From the NCBI GenBank assembly GCA_965214125.1, contig CBDCBA010000027.1, forward strand, positions 248,001 through 312,000: a stretch of DNA of 64,000 bases. Reading direction: 5' to 3'. Origin of the DNA: CBDCBA01 sp965214125. Its GTDB lineage: Bacteria > Planctomycetota > Phycisphaerae > Tepidisphaerales > Tepidisphaeraceae. Below the pieces are notes generated by a model. That model was not told the DNA's origin, made no database searches, and was given only the letters and a program-made list of their open reading frames with translations. This document shows, in pieces, positions 17,907-26,230 of the stretch. Within the stretch, counting starts at the first letter, position 1. Every line of letters starts with the position of its first letter. A program made the translations under genes and the position numbers.

Positions 17907-20561
17907 TCACTCGTCGGACGCGGGCCGTGTCGTCGCATCCCCCTCGCGGGCCTTCTCGACGCGCTCGGCGCGGGAGGCTTCGAGGTCGCCTTCGAGTGCT
18001 TCAAGGCGGTCGCGAAGTTGGCGGAGCAGCGTCGGCTCGCCGTCGCCGCTTTCGATCTGCCGGATGGCGGCGCGGGCGGTTTCCTTGAGATCGTCGGGCG
18101 CGGCGGAGTCGGCGACGCGGCGCAGGTGCGGGAGGGCGTCGGCGTCGAGCGTGTCGCCTAGCGTGCGGATGGCGGCGCTGGCGAAGCGGGGCATCGGGTC
18201 GTCGGTCAGGCCTTCGAGGAAGGTGATGACCTCCTTCTTCTGCTCGGCCTCCAGCGACGGGTAGAGCGTCGCGAGGGCAGCGAAGCCGTTGCCGCGGGCG
18301 CGGAAGCTCGTGCCGTAGTCGGCAAAGTCCATCGCCGGCTGCAACCCCTCCTCGCGACCGAGATCGGCCAGCGCCCGGACCGCCGCGCTGCGCACCCGCA
18401 GGCCGTGGCCGTTGTCCTTCGTCTTCTCAAGGAGAAGCTGGACGAGCTCGTCCGTCGCCTCCTGGTTGCCAAGCCCGGACAGGGCGGCGGCCTCGACGTA
18501 GAGCGACTCGTCGTCCTCCGCAAACTCCGCCAGTGCGCTAGCCGCTGCTTCGCTCTTGTACAGGCCAAGGGCGTCAACGGCTGCCAGCCTCGCCCGTGGG
18601 TGATCGACGCCACCGTTGTCCAAGGCGATTTGCAGCATTTCGCGAGCGTCAGCGGAATCGATCCGGCCCAAGGAGCGGGCGGCCTCCGCACGCAGACCCC
18701 AGTGCAGATCATCGCTGGCAAGGACATAGAAGAGCGCGTCGGTTGTATCCCTGTTGCCGATCCCACCCAGCCGCTCGATCGCCCTCAGCCGGCTGAACGG
18801 CGTCGGCCCGTCGACCGCCTGCCGCAGCGTCATCGCCATCGGCAGCTTGAAGTCGACGATCGAGATCATCGAGTTGTTCGGATCAAGGCACACCATCGCC
18901 GGCTCCTCGCCCGTCGCGAGGGTCGCGTTGTTGCGGGCGGCGTCGAGCTTGACCGTGAACTCCTTCACGTCGCCGTTCTCCATCACGCACCAGACGGGGT
19001 AATCGTGCACGAACGCCGGGGTGTTCTCCGTGATTGGCTGAGTCTGGCGGAAGGTGAGGTCGACCGTGCCGGCCTCCTCGTTCCAGGCGTAGGTCACGTC
19101 GAGCTTTGGGCTGCCGGGGCGGTAGACCCATTGCTGGAAGAAACGGTCGTAGCTCTTGCCGGTGACTTCTTCGAAGCATTGGCGTAGCTCGTCAGTCTCG
19201 ACGTCGCTCAGCGCGTGGCGATCCTGGAAGAGTTTGAGCGCTTCCCAGAAGGCATCATCGTTCCCAGTAAACTCGCGCAGCATGTGGATGACCGCGCTGC
19301 CCTTGCCGTACGGGTTGCAAACACCGCGGCGGAAGGTGTTGCCGGGCTCCTCGTACTCCGGCCAGACGAGGCCGTACTTTGCTTCCGCGTTGTCGCTCTG
19401 GGCGTTGCGGCGCATGTTGGTGAAGACCTCGTACGCGTACTCCTCCCGCCCGTGGTACGCCTCGTGCCAGGCGTGGTCGAGGAAGGTCGCGAAGCCTTCG
19501 TTCAACCACAGGTGGGCCCACGTCCGGCAGGTCGTGTGATCGCCGAACCACTGATGTGCCAGCTCGTGCGCGACGAGGCCGTCGAGCGTGCTGCCGATCG
19601 CCGCCCGTTCGTCGACGATGCAGTCTTGGTACATCGTGGTGACGGTCGTGTTCTCCATCCCGCCACTGCCAAAGAGGTAGACGACCGACTGGCTGTACGC
19701 CTCCCACGGGTACTCGCCGAGCTTGTCGCTGAAGAAGTCGAGCATGTGCTTGGTCCGCCCGAACGTCCGCTCGGCATCCTCCGCCCGGCCCGGCGGCACC
19801 CAGTACTCGATCCGCCGGCCACGCCAGTCGTCGTCGCGCACGACATCGAACTCGCCGACGACGAGCGACATCAGATAAGTGACGTGCGGCTTCTGCATCC
19901 GGTAATGCCAGACGTTGCCCTGTAGGGTGGGATTCATCCCACCATCGGGCTGCGTCGCCGCTTCGCCGGATGGTGGGATGAATCCCACCTTACCCGGAGC
20001 CAAACGCTCACCATTGGCCAAGACCTTCAAACCATCCGGCACCGTCACGACCATCTCCGTCGTCAGGAACTCGTTGGGGTAATCGTGGCAGATCACCCAG
20101 TTGCGGTTCTGCTCGGGCTGGCCCTGCGTGTGGACCATCAACGGCCGATCGGGATACGCCTCGTCCGGCAGCGCGAAGGTCATGCCGTCGGCCGGGTTCT
20201 CCACGCGGTACGTGAAGACAATCTCGTGCTCGCTCCGCGGCTCCAGCGGCTGCTTGAAGCGGACCAGCAGCCGCTTGCCGTCGTGGCGAAAGCTGTCGAC
20301 GTGCTCGCCCTCGACGCTGTCGATCGTCATCCCAACGCCGTCGAGCTCCAGCCGTTCAAGCGGCACGCCAAGCGTGGTGAAGCGGAGCGTCTCGACCGCA
20401 TCGAAGGCCTTGTCCTCCGGCTGCATGTCGATCTCAAGCTTCAGGTGCGTGTAATCGACCTGCGGGTCGGGGGCATACTGGCGGGGGTCGGATTGAGCCA
20501 ACGCGGGGACGGCGATCAGGGCAATCGCAAGGGAGAGCAACAGTCGGGGCATCGAACGCAT
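17907..20561 (-). CDS. M1-family zinc aminopeptidase with C-terminal HEAT-like repeats
   Basis: An exported peptidase of 884 residues. A signal peptide (RLLLSLAIALIAVPALAQS) fixes the start near 20561 (ATG 20552 is also possible). The M1 N-terminal beta domain is followed by the GGMENTTVT exopeptidase motif, the zinc site HELAHQ with the second Glu in LNEGFATF, and a C-terminal stretch (from about residue 590) of HEAT-like helical repeats. It should cleave N-terminal residues from periplasmic or cell-surface peptides. Oddity: a 72-bp REP-like element (19922-19993) is inserted in frame and encodes 24 residues (GKVGFIPPSG to GGMNPTL) just before the NVWHYRMQKPHVTYL strand. Confidence 0.93.
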   Translation of the reverse strand: MRSMPRLLLSLAIALIAVPALAQSDPRQYAPDPQVDYTHLKLEIDMQPEDKAFDAVETLRFTTLGVPLERLELDGVGMTIDSVEGEHVDSFRHDGKRLLVRFKQPLEPRSEHEIVFTYRVENPADGMTFALPDEAYPDRPLMVHTQGQPEQNRNWVICHDYPNEFLTTEMVVTVPDGLKVLANGERLAPGKVGFIPPSGEAATQPDGGMNPTLQGNVWHYRMQKPHVTYLMSLVVGEFDVVRDDDWRGRRIEYWVPPGRAEDAERTFGRTKHMLDFFSDKLGEYPWEAYSQSVVYLFGSGGMENTTVTTMYQDCIVDERAAIGSTLDGLVAHELAHQWFGDHTTCRTWAHLWLNEGFATFLDHAWHEAYHGREEYAYEVFTNMRRNAQSDNAEAKYGLVWPEYEEPGNTFRRGVCNPYGKGSAVIHMLREFTGNDDAFWEALKLFQDRHALSDVETDELRQCFEEVTGKSYDRFFQQWVYRPGSPKLDVTYAWNEEAGTVDLTFRQTQPITENTPAFVHDYPVWCVMENGDVKEFTVKLDAARNNATLATGEEPAMVCLDPNNSMISIVDFKLPMAMTLRQAVDGPTPFSRLRAIERLGGIGNRDTTDALFYVLASDDLHWGLRAEAARSLGRIDSADAREMLQIALDNGGVDHPRARLAAVDALGLYKSEAAASALAEFAEDDESLYVEAAALSGLGNQEATDELVQLLLEKTKDNGHGLRVRSAAVRALADLGREEGLQPAMDFADYGTSFRARGNGFAALATLYPSLEAEQKKEVITFLEGLTDDPMPRFASAAIRTLGDTLDADALPHLRRVADSAAPDDLKETARAAIRQIESGDGEPTLLRQLRDRLEALEGDLEASRAERVEKAREGDATTRPASDE
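19922..19993. repeat. intragenic GTAG two-armed REP-like element inside the M1 peptidase
   Basis: GTAG plus GGTGGGATTCATCCCACC, a spacer, then the inverse hairpin GGTGGGATGAATCCCACC and TTAC (a variant of CTAC). Both arms are identical in sequence to those of the element at 37274-37340. The length of 72 bases is exactly 24 codons, so the reading frame of the M1 peptidase is kept and no stop codon is made. Confidence 0.85.
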
Positions 20562-20623
20562 CGGCACAGGGTACCGACGGCTGCAGCGCCGCGTCGACTT
20601 TTCGGATGCGAAAGCCGAGCGGA

Positions 20624-20797
20624 TGCGCTTCCGCGCCGCCATCGTGCGCACGCGCACTGCGGCGGCGCGCACGCGCATCACGCCGTCGGGCATGCGCCGG
20701 GCCCCGACACGCATGCGCGGCGCGATGCGGCGCATGCGCAATGCCGCGGCGCGCGTGCGCAGTGAGTCGATGCGCATGCGCAACGCCCCGCCGTGCA
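20624..20797. repeat. degenerate 21-bp phased TGCGC array between divergent genes
   Basis: TGCGC (or CGCGC) begins at 20624, 20645, 20666, 20693, 20714, 20735, 20756 and 20777: spacings of 21, 21, 27, 21, 21, 21 and 21 bases. Many copies extend to the palindromes ATGCGCAT or GCATGCGC, and long alternating purine-pyrimidine runs result. The units are otherwise degenerate. The array occupies the gap between the M1 peptidase (minus) and tdh (plus). On the minus strand it can be read as Arg-rich heptads (LRMRIDS, LRTRAAA, LRMRRIA, PRMRVGA), but that lies upstream of a clear signal peptide, so I do not treat it as coding. Confidence 0.75.
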
Positions 20798-20828
20798 GCC
20801 CTTGTCGCCACGCATCTACCATGCGCCC

Positions 20829-21884
20829 ATGCCCGACGTGCCCAAGACGATGCAAGCGCTGGTGAAGGCGGAGGCCGCCGAAGGTCTTGAGCTACAAGAG
20901 GTGCCCGTGCCGGAGATGGGCATCAACGACGTGCTGATCCGCGTCGACCGCACCGGCATCTGCGGGACCGACGTTCACATCTGGAAGTGGGACGCGTGGG
21001 CGCAGAAGACGATTCCCGTGCCGATGGTGGTCGGCCACGAGTTCGTCGGCGAAATCGTCGCGGTCGGCAGCAACGTGAAGGACTTCGAGCCCGGCTGGAT
21101 CGTCAGCGGCGAGGGACACGTCGTCTGCGGGCGGTGCCGGAACTGCTTGGCGGGGCGGCGTCATTTGTGTGCGTTTACCAAGGGTTTGGGCGTGAATCGG
21201 CCGGGGGCGTTCGCGGAGTACGTGGTGCTGCCGATGACGAACGTGTGGCACCACGCCGACACGATCGACCGCGACGTGGCGGCCGTCTTCGACCCGTTCG
21301 GCAACGCCGTCCACACCGCGTTGCACTTCGACGTGCTCGGCGAGGACGTGCTCATCACCGGCGCCGGCCCCATCGGCTGCATGGCGGCGGCCGTCGCGAA
21401 ACACGCGGGGGCGCGGCACGTGGTCGTCACCGATTTGAACCCGTACCGCCTCGACCTCGCGAAGAAGCTCGCAGCGACGCGCGTCGTAAACGTGAAAGAG
21501 GAGACTCTCGCCGACGTGCAGAAGGAACTCGGCATGGTCGAGGGCTTCGACGTCGGCTGCGAGATGTCCGGCAGCCCGGCCGCGTTTCGCGACATGGTCG
21601 AGGTCATGTGCCACGGCGGGAAGATCGCCCTCCTCGGGATCCCCGGCACCGACGTCGCCATCGACTGGAACACGGTGGTCTTCAACATGCTCAACATCCG
21701 CGGCATTTACGGCCGCGAGATGTACGAGACGTGGTACAAGATGACCGTGATGCTCCAAAGCGGCTTGGACATCAAGCCCATCATCACCCATCGCTACGGC
21801 TTCCGCGACTTCGAAGAAGGCTTCGCCACCATGATGGGCGGGCAAAGCGGGAAGGTCATTCTGAGGTGGAAGGATGAAGGATGA
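20829..21884 (+). CDS. tdh: L-threonine 3-dehydrogenase (zinc-dependent MDR family)
   Basis: A 351-residue medium-chain dehydrogenase. The catalytic zinc site is GICGTDVHIWKWD with GHEFVGEIVAVG, the structural zinc cysteines are in CGRCRNCLAGRRHLC, and the Rossmann glycine motif is VLITGAGPIGCMAAA followed by DLNPYRLDLA for NAD+. The TDH-specific pattern (KWDAWAQKTIPVPMVVGHEFVGE) is close to textbook. It oxidises threonine to 2-amino-3-oxobutyrate. The C terminus (KVILRWKDEG) lies in the inverted repeat at 21868-21967, which seems to have replaced the usual last residues. A start at ATG 20850 is possible. Confidence 0.93.
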   Translation: MPDVPKTMQALVKAEAAEGLELQEVPVPEMGINDVLIRVDRTGICGTDVHIWKWDAWAQKTIPVPMVVGHEFVGEIVAVGSNVKDFEPGWIVSGEGHVVCGRCRNCLAGRRHLCAFTKGLGVNRPGAFAEYVVLPMTNVWHHADTIDRDVAAVFDPFGNAVHTALHFDVLGEDVLITGAGPIGCMAAAVAKHAGARHVVVTDLNPYRLDLAKKLAATRVVNVKEETLADVQKELGMVEGFDVGCEMSGSPAAFRDMVEVMCHGGKIALLGIPGTDVAIDWNTVVFNMLNIRGIYGREMYETWYKMTVMLQSGLDIKPIITHRYGFRDFEEGFATMMGGQSGKVILRWKDEG

Positions 21885-21967
21885 AGGCGGAAGGATGAAC
21901 CCGAGGCAGAGCCGGCGGCGTCGCTTTCGGCTCGGGTTTATCCTTCATCCTTCAGCCCTCATCCTTC
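21868..21967. repeat. 37-bp imperfect inverted repeat built of GAAGGAT units, across the tdh end
   Basis: Left arm 21869-21905 and right arm 21931-21967 match at 32 of 37 positions and consist of repeated GAAGGATGAAGG units ending in CCCGAG. The spacer is 25 bases. The left arm supplies the tdh stop codon and the start ATG of the following lipoprotein; the right arm encodes part of its signal peptide (FILHPSALILL). The arm structure recalls the repeat at 5443-5520. Confidence 0.7.
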
Positions 21968-22764
21968 TGATCGTTGCCGGCTGCGCGTCGCGCTTGCCCA
22001 CGCGGGCCGAGGTGGCGGCGAGCGACGCGCGGTCGAGCATTCGCAACGTGGTCGCTCCCGACGGTCAAATGCTGGCCGAGTGGGCGGGAGATCGACTGGT
22101 GATGCTCGTCGATGGCCCGCACTGGCGGGTCTTTCGCGACGATGCGACGGGCGGGCTCGGCTTCTTCACCCCCGGCGACGCGGCCAGCGTGGGGGTCGTG
22201 GTCTCGAAGGACGGCTACGTGCTGACGAGTGCCCACGGCGTGAGCGGCGGCCGCGTGCTGGCGATCCTGCCCGGCTGGGGTGATGACTCGCCGATGCTGC
22301 CGCGCGACGCTCGCGTCGTCTGGACCGGCGACGACGAGGTCGACGTGGCGCTCCTGAAGATCGACCTGCTGCCAAACGACCCGCCGCTGCCGCACTTGCC
22401 GCCGTCGCAATTTGCCCGGAGCGTGGGGCGCGGCGAGGAGGTGCTGATGGTCGGCATCGCCCCCGACGTCGCCGTCAACGGTGGCCCGCCGCCGCGTGTT
22501 TCCGCCGCGGGCAAGGTGCTCGACGACCGCCCTGACCGCCGGCGTTTCGCCCGCGTCCGCGTCGACGCCCCTGTCCGCCCCGGCTTCTCCGGCGGCCCCG
22601 GCCTCGACAGTGCCGGCCGCCTCGCAGGCATCACCGCCCGGCTCTACATCACGCCGGTGCTCGCGACGCTCGTCCCGTTCCCGCAGTTCCGCCCGAGCTT
22701 CACCACCGACCTCTACCGCCCCGACGCGGAGTTGATCGAACACCTCATCGCCCGCGACCAGTAG
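21895..22764 (+). CDS. trypsin-like (S1C/Do-type) serine protease lipoprotein
   Basis: A 289-residue protein with a signal peptide ending in a lipobox (LIVAGC). The chymotrypsin-fold triad is visible: His in TSAHGVSGG, Asp in DVALLKID and Ser in RPGFSGGPGLDS. No PDZ domain follows, so it is shorter than DegP/HtrA. It probably acts on envelope proteins. The N terminus is encoded by the inverted repeat at 21868-21967. ATG 21874 is also in frame; ATG 21895 gives a better signal peptide. The TAG stop lies in a GTAGGGTGGGCCAC string that may be a remnant REP hairpin. Confidence 0.8.
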   Translation: MNPRQSRRRRFRLGFILHPSALILLIVAGCASRLPTRAEVAASDARSSIRNVVAPDGQMLAEWAGDRLVMLVDGPHWRVFRDDATGGLGFFTPGDAASVGVVVSKDGYVLTSAHGVSGGRVLAILPGWGDDSPMLPRDARVVWTGDDEVDVALLKIDLLPNDPPLPHLPPSQFARSVGRGEEVLMVGIAPDVAVNGGPPPRVSAAGKVLDDRPDRRRFARVRVDAPVRPGFSGGPGLDSAGRLAGITARLYITPVLATLVPFPQFRPSFTTDLYRPDAELIEHLIARDQ

Positions 22765-22792
22765 GGTGGGCCACATCAGCGAAGGCCGTGCG

Positions 22793-23929
22793 TCACACCA
22801 CGCTCGGCACGTACGGCTCCTCGATCGATTCGACGTTCTCCCGGCTCGTCGCGTAGCACTGACCGAACCGGTTGGCGAGGAAGTCGGCGAGGGTAATCTC
22901 CTCTTGCTTCACAAATCCGGTTTTGGTTTGTAGCTTGTCCTCGCGCACGAGGTCGAGCACCGCGCAAATCGCGGCGGCCGTGGTGATCTGGATGCCGCTG
23001 AGATCAAGGCCGCGGAACTCGCCGTGGTAGACTTTGCGGGCGTCGGTCATCTGCATCAGTTGCCCGTTCACCTTGCCAACAGCCGTGCAGAAGATCAGCA
23101 CGACATCCTGCGGCGTCATCGGGATCGCATTCTCGAGAATATCTTTCAACATCGGCCGTCGCTCGTTCATGCGAAGATCGAACATGAGGAACTTCACCAG
23201 ATCGCGGTGGCCGCGATACCGCATGGTTTTATAGTCGAGCCGCCGACACTTGCCCGCAAGCGTTTCGGCGAGTGTGCCGACGCCGCCGCTTGTGTTGAAC
23301 GCCTCGTACATCACGCCGTCAAGGCTGAACTGCTCGTAGCCCTCGAGAGGCAGGACGTCGATCTGCTCCCCTTCGACGACGGCCTCGCAAGGATTGCCGT
23401 ACTCGTTGATGAGGCCGTCGGTGCTCCACGTGAGGTTGTATTTCAGCTCATTCGTGGGGAAAATCGGCAGCGCCCCGACGCGCAGGTGCAGGCGATGCAG
23501 CTCGTCGAACTTCTTGGCCAGATCGTATGCGGCGATGCTGACGAAGCCCGGCGCCAGGCCGCACTGTGGGATAAACCGCTGGCCTTCCTTCGCCTTGCTC
23601 GCGATGTCGCGGACCTTCTTGGTGGTGACGACGTCCTCGGTCAAATCGAGGTAGTTAGCCCCCGCATCAAGGGCGGCCTGGGCAATGGCGGGGTTGGCGT
23701 CGAAGCTGACGGCGCTCATGGCCGAGTGGCGATCCTTCATCGCCTCGGCGAGCTGGGCCGGGTCGATTACGCTCATCTGTTTCGGCTCGATCGCTTCGCT
23801 CTTGGGCAGGCGATCGAGGGCGTCCTGGTGCTGGTCGGCGACGCGGACGTGGTAGTCGCCGGTGTCTGCGAGGAACTTGGCGATGGCCCCGCCGATCTTG
23901 CCGGCGCCGAGAAGCAGGACGTTGTGCAT
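22793..23929 (-). CDS. saccharopine dehydrogenase-family protein
   Basis: A 378-residue NAD(P)-binding protein. The N-terminal Rossmann motif is VLLLGAGKIGGAIAKFL, and family signatures follow: NYLDLTEDVVT and IPQCGLAPGFVSIAAYDLAKK (the LDL and CGxxPG motifs of saccharopine and carboxynorspermidine dehydrogenases). It likely catalyses an imine-forming or amino-acid-linked redox step such as saccharopine cleavage in lysine metabolism, but the substrate is not certain. The ATG at 23929 begins right at the Rossmann strand; the longer open frame upstream is rejected. It is divergent from the gene at 24025, with a REP-like element between. Confidence 0.85.
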   Translation of the reverse strand: MHNVLLLGAGKIGGAIAKFLADTGDYHVRVADQHQDALDRLPKSEAIEPKQMSVIDPAQLAEAMKDRHSAMSAVSFDANPAIAQAALDAGANYLDLTEDVVTTKKVRDIASKAKEGQRFIPQCGLAPGFVSIAAYDLAKKFDELHRLHLRVGALPIFPTNELKYNLTWSTDGLINEYGNPCEAVVEGEQIDVLPLEGYEQFSLDGVMYEAFNTSGGVGTLAETLAGKCRRLDYKTMRYRGHRDLVKFLMFDLRMNERRPMLKDILENAIPMTPQDVVLIFCTAVGKVNGQLMQMTDARKVYHGEFRGLDLSGIQITTAAAICAVLDLVREDKLQTKTGFVKQEEITLADFLANRFGQCYATSRENVESIEEPYVPSVV

Positions 23930-23938
23930 GGTCCGACC

Positions 23939-24015
23939 GTAGCAGAGGCTTTCAGCCTCTGCCCGAGCCGTCAATGACGCCCGAACGACGGGCAGACGCT
24001 GGAAGCCTCTGCTAC
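23939..24015. repeat. GTAG/CTAC two-armed REP-like element
   Basis: GTAG plus CAGAGGCT-TTC-AGCCTCTG, a spacer of about 35 bases, CAGACGCT-GGA-AGCCTCTG and CTAC. It fills the gap between the divergent saccharopine-dehydrogenase-like gene and the gene at 24025, starting only 9 bases from one start codon and ending 9 bases from the other. Any promoters must therefore overlap it. Confidence 0.8.
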
Positions 24016-24024
24016 GATGGCCAG

Positions 24025-25434
24025 ATGACCGCCACCGCCACGAAACCCGACCCGCTGCACGCCCTGACGGCCTATCAATGGGAACCGCAGCCGAAGGCGG
24101 CGGCGTTCGTGCGGAAGGTCGTCGACGACTTCCTCGATAAGCTGCCGGAGGCGAAGGCGTTTGCGGACCGGCTGTATCGGGAGACGGGGAATCGTTTCGG
24201 GGATTTGATCGACACCATCTACTTGGGTCCGACCGACGCAATTGTAAACCTTGTAAATGAGGCAGGCTGGAAACCATATGTCGAGACTTGCTACACGCTT
24301 TACCAGAACCCGTGCGGGATGTTCCCACGCATCGCAATCGACGGATCCGCCGATGACATCGCCCTGAAGATCGACCTAAAGGTCGAGTCCGTGGAGGACT
24401 TCCTTCGCGCGTATGGCAAGCACGTGGAGATCTTGCCGGAGCCGAACGCGTCTTTCCGATGGAGCTGCGTTGCTGGTGATCCGTTAGAAACCTGCTTGGG
24501 CGTTGCGGAGAGGCACGGGAATCAAGATTTGGATGGAAGAGGCGATGCGGAGCCGGTGCTTGAACAACTCGAACGGTGGCGCGGGGCGTTCACAAGCCGA
24601 ATCCGATCGTCCGACAGTTCCGATGACGCATTTGATGGTCTCGCGAAGCTTATCAATGGGGCAATCGACACCATCGGCCGCGACGTCGCCTGCGATCTCT
24701 TCTTCGCCGCCGAGCGCGAATATTGGCAACGCCGCAACACCGCCGCCCAGTTCCAGAAGGCCCGCCAGGACAAGCTCGGCATCGGGTGGGCGAATCACGA
24801 CCACCACACCTACCGCTCGTCGCGCCGGTACTTCCACCGACTCGTCGCCCTGTGGGAGAAGCTCGGCTTCGAGTGCCGCGAGCGGTTCTACCCCGGCCCC
24901 GAGGCCGGCTGGGGCGCGCAGGTGATGGAGCAGCCGGTTTGCGGGATCGTCACGTTCAACGACGTCGACATCTCCGAGGACGAGATGCTCACCGACTTCG
25001 CCCACGAGCCGATGGAGGACCGCACCGCCGACAACGGCGGCCTCGCGACCGTCGGCCTCTGGTGCGCCCTGCATGGCGAAAGCGTCCTGCAAGCCGGCAT
25101 GCACCACCTCGAATGCACCTTCGACTTCGCCGCCCTTGAGGCGCAGATGAAGAGCGAGGCCGGGATCGAGACGATGCCGAAGTTCACGGATTTTCCGCAC
25201 CTCAAGCAAGCGTTCACCAAAGGCGAGCGATGGGCCGTCGACCCGCAGCGCATCGACGCGCTGCTGTCGAAGCGGCTGATCACCGAGCATCAGGCGAAGG
25301 AGTTTCGCAAGCACGGCGCGATCGGATCGCACCTCGAAAACCTCGAGCGCAACGACGGGTTCAAGGGCTTCAACCAGACCGGCGTGACGGACATCATCAA
25401 GCGGACCGACCCGCGGTATGCCGAAACGCGATGA
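24025..25434 (+). CDS. conserved protein of unknown function with VOC/dioxygenase-like segment
   Basis: A 469-residue soluble protein. The segment at about residues 265-325 (WANHDHHTYRSSRRYFHRLV, LGFECRERFYPGPEAGWGAQVME, FNDVDISEDEM) looks like a vicinal-oxygen-chelate module: a His-rich first strand, a helix, then a strand ending in Glu. This suggests a metal-dependent dioxygenase, lyase or isomerase. I see no named family with confidence. The ATG at 24025 lies 9 bases after a REP-like element. It shares a divergent promoter region with the saccharopine-dehydrogenase-like gene, which hints at linked amino-acid metabolism. Confidence 0.65.
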   Translation: MTATATKPDPLHALTAYQWEPQPKAAAFVRKVVDDFLDKLPEAKAFADRLYRETGNRFGDLIDTIYLGPTDAIVNLVNEAGWKPYVETCYTLYQNPCGMFPRIAIDGSADDIALKIDLKVESVEDFLRAYGKHVEILPEPNASFRWSCVAGDPLETCLGVAERHGNQDLDGRGDAEPVLEQLERWRGAFTSRIRSSDSSDDAFDGLAKLINGAIDTIGRDVACDLFFAAEREYWQRRNTAAQFQKARQDKLGIGWANHDHHTYRSSRRYFHRLVALWEKLGFECRERFYPGPEAGWGAQVMEQPVCGIVTFNDVDISEDEMLTDFAHEPMEDRTADNGGLATVGLWCALHGESVLQAGMHHLECTFDFAALEAQMKSEAGIETMPKFTDFPHLKQAFTKGERWAVDPQRIDALLSKRLITEHQAKEFRKHGAIGSHLENLERNDGFKGFNQTGVTDIIKRTDPRYAETR

Positions 25435-25449
25435 GTGCAAGAGAGAGTC

Positions 25450-25526
25450 GGTAGCCGCGACGCAACGCGGCGCGGTCGGACGCGGCTGCAAGTACGCCAG
25501 ACCGCGCCGCGTTGCGTCGCGGCTAT
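25450..25526. repeat. GTAG/CTAT two-armed REP-like element
   Basis: GTAG plus CCGCGACGC-AA-CGCGGCGCGG, spacer, CCGCGCCGCG-TT-GCGTCGCGG and CTAT (variant of CTAC). It lies between convergent genes, 16 bases after the stop of the gene at 24025 and 6 bases before the stop of the SDR gene, so it may also serve as a bidirectional 3-prime structure. Confidence 0.75.
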
Positions 25527-25531
25527 CGACT

Positions 25532-26221
25532 TTATCTGCGAAGCCGGATCGTCTCGCCGCTCGCGTGACGCAGGGGTGACGTGATGCAGTCCGCAATGAC
25601 CGTCGCCACGTCCTCGGGCGACAGCAGCGATTCTTCCGGCACGTCGGCCATGCCGGGGAGGGCGCGGAACATGGCCGTCTCCACGCCGCCGGGAGCGACG
25701 GCAACGCTGCGAATGCCGTGTTCGGCCCCCTCCTTCGCGAGGGCGCGGGTCAATCCTTCCAGCCCCGCCTTCGCGGCGGCGTAGGCGGAAAAGCCGGGAA
25801 ACGGGTCGATTGCCGCCAGGCTGCTGATGTTGACGATCGTCCCGCCATTCACCTTCAAGTGCGGCCACGCGAGCCGCGACAGCGTGAAGGCGGCGGACAG
25901 GTTGGTAGCGATGACGTCGCTGAACGTCAGGTCGTCCGTCTGCTCGATCGGCTTCATCGGCGCGAGGCCGGCGTTGTTAACGATCGCGTCGATCCGGCCG
26001 AACTGGTTGACCGTCCGGGCGACGACGTCCGCCATCGCGGCGGCATTCGTCACGTCCGCGACGGCCTGCACCGACTCGCCATCGAGCAACGCGGCCGTCT
26101 CCTCAAGATCGCCCGCCGTCCGGCTGACGAGGACAACGCTGTAGCCGCGGCGCGACAGCTCGACCGCCGTCGCCCGGCCAATGCCGCGGCCGGAGCCGGT
26201 GATGATCGCACACTTGTCCAT
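25532..26221 (-). CDS. short-chain dehydrogenase/reductase (SDR)
   Basis: A 229-residue classical SDR. The cofactor motif is ITGSGRGIGRATAVEL (TGxxxGIG), NNAGLAP is the NNAG motif, and the catalytic Ser is in IVNISSLAAI with YAAAKAG as the YxxxK pair. RALAKEGAEHGIRSVAVAPGGVET is the usual C-terminal helix and PG motif. The substrate is unknown. It is 9 bases downstream of the nucleotidyltransferase-like gene on the same strand, so it could be in an operon with it and gltD. Confidence 0.9.
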   Translation of the reverse strand: MDKCAIITGSGRGIGRATAVELSRRGYSVVLVSRTAGDLEETAALLDGESVQAVADVTNAAAMADVVARTVNQFGRIDAIVNNAGLAPMKPIEQTDDLTFSDVIATNLSAAFTLSRLAWPHLKVNGGTIVNISSLAAIDPFPGFSAYAAAKAGLEGLTRALAKEGAEHGIRSVAVAPGGVETAMFRALPGMADVPEESLLSPEDVATVIADCITSPLRHASGETIRLRR

Positions 26222-26230
26222 GCCGCGAGA

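Noticed and set aside
20562..20855. N-terminal Arg-rich heptad extension of the M1 peptidase
   Set aside because: It precedes a clear signal peptide, so a translated extension would block export; the 21-bp repeat is treated as non-coding.
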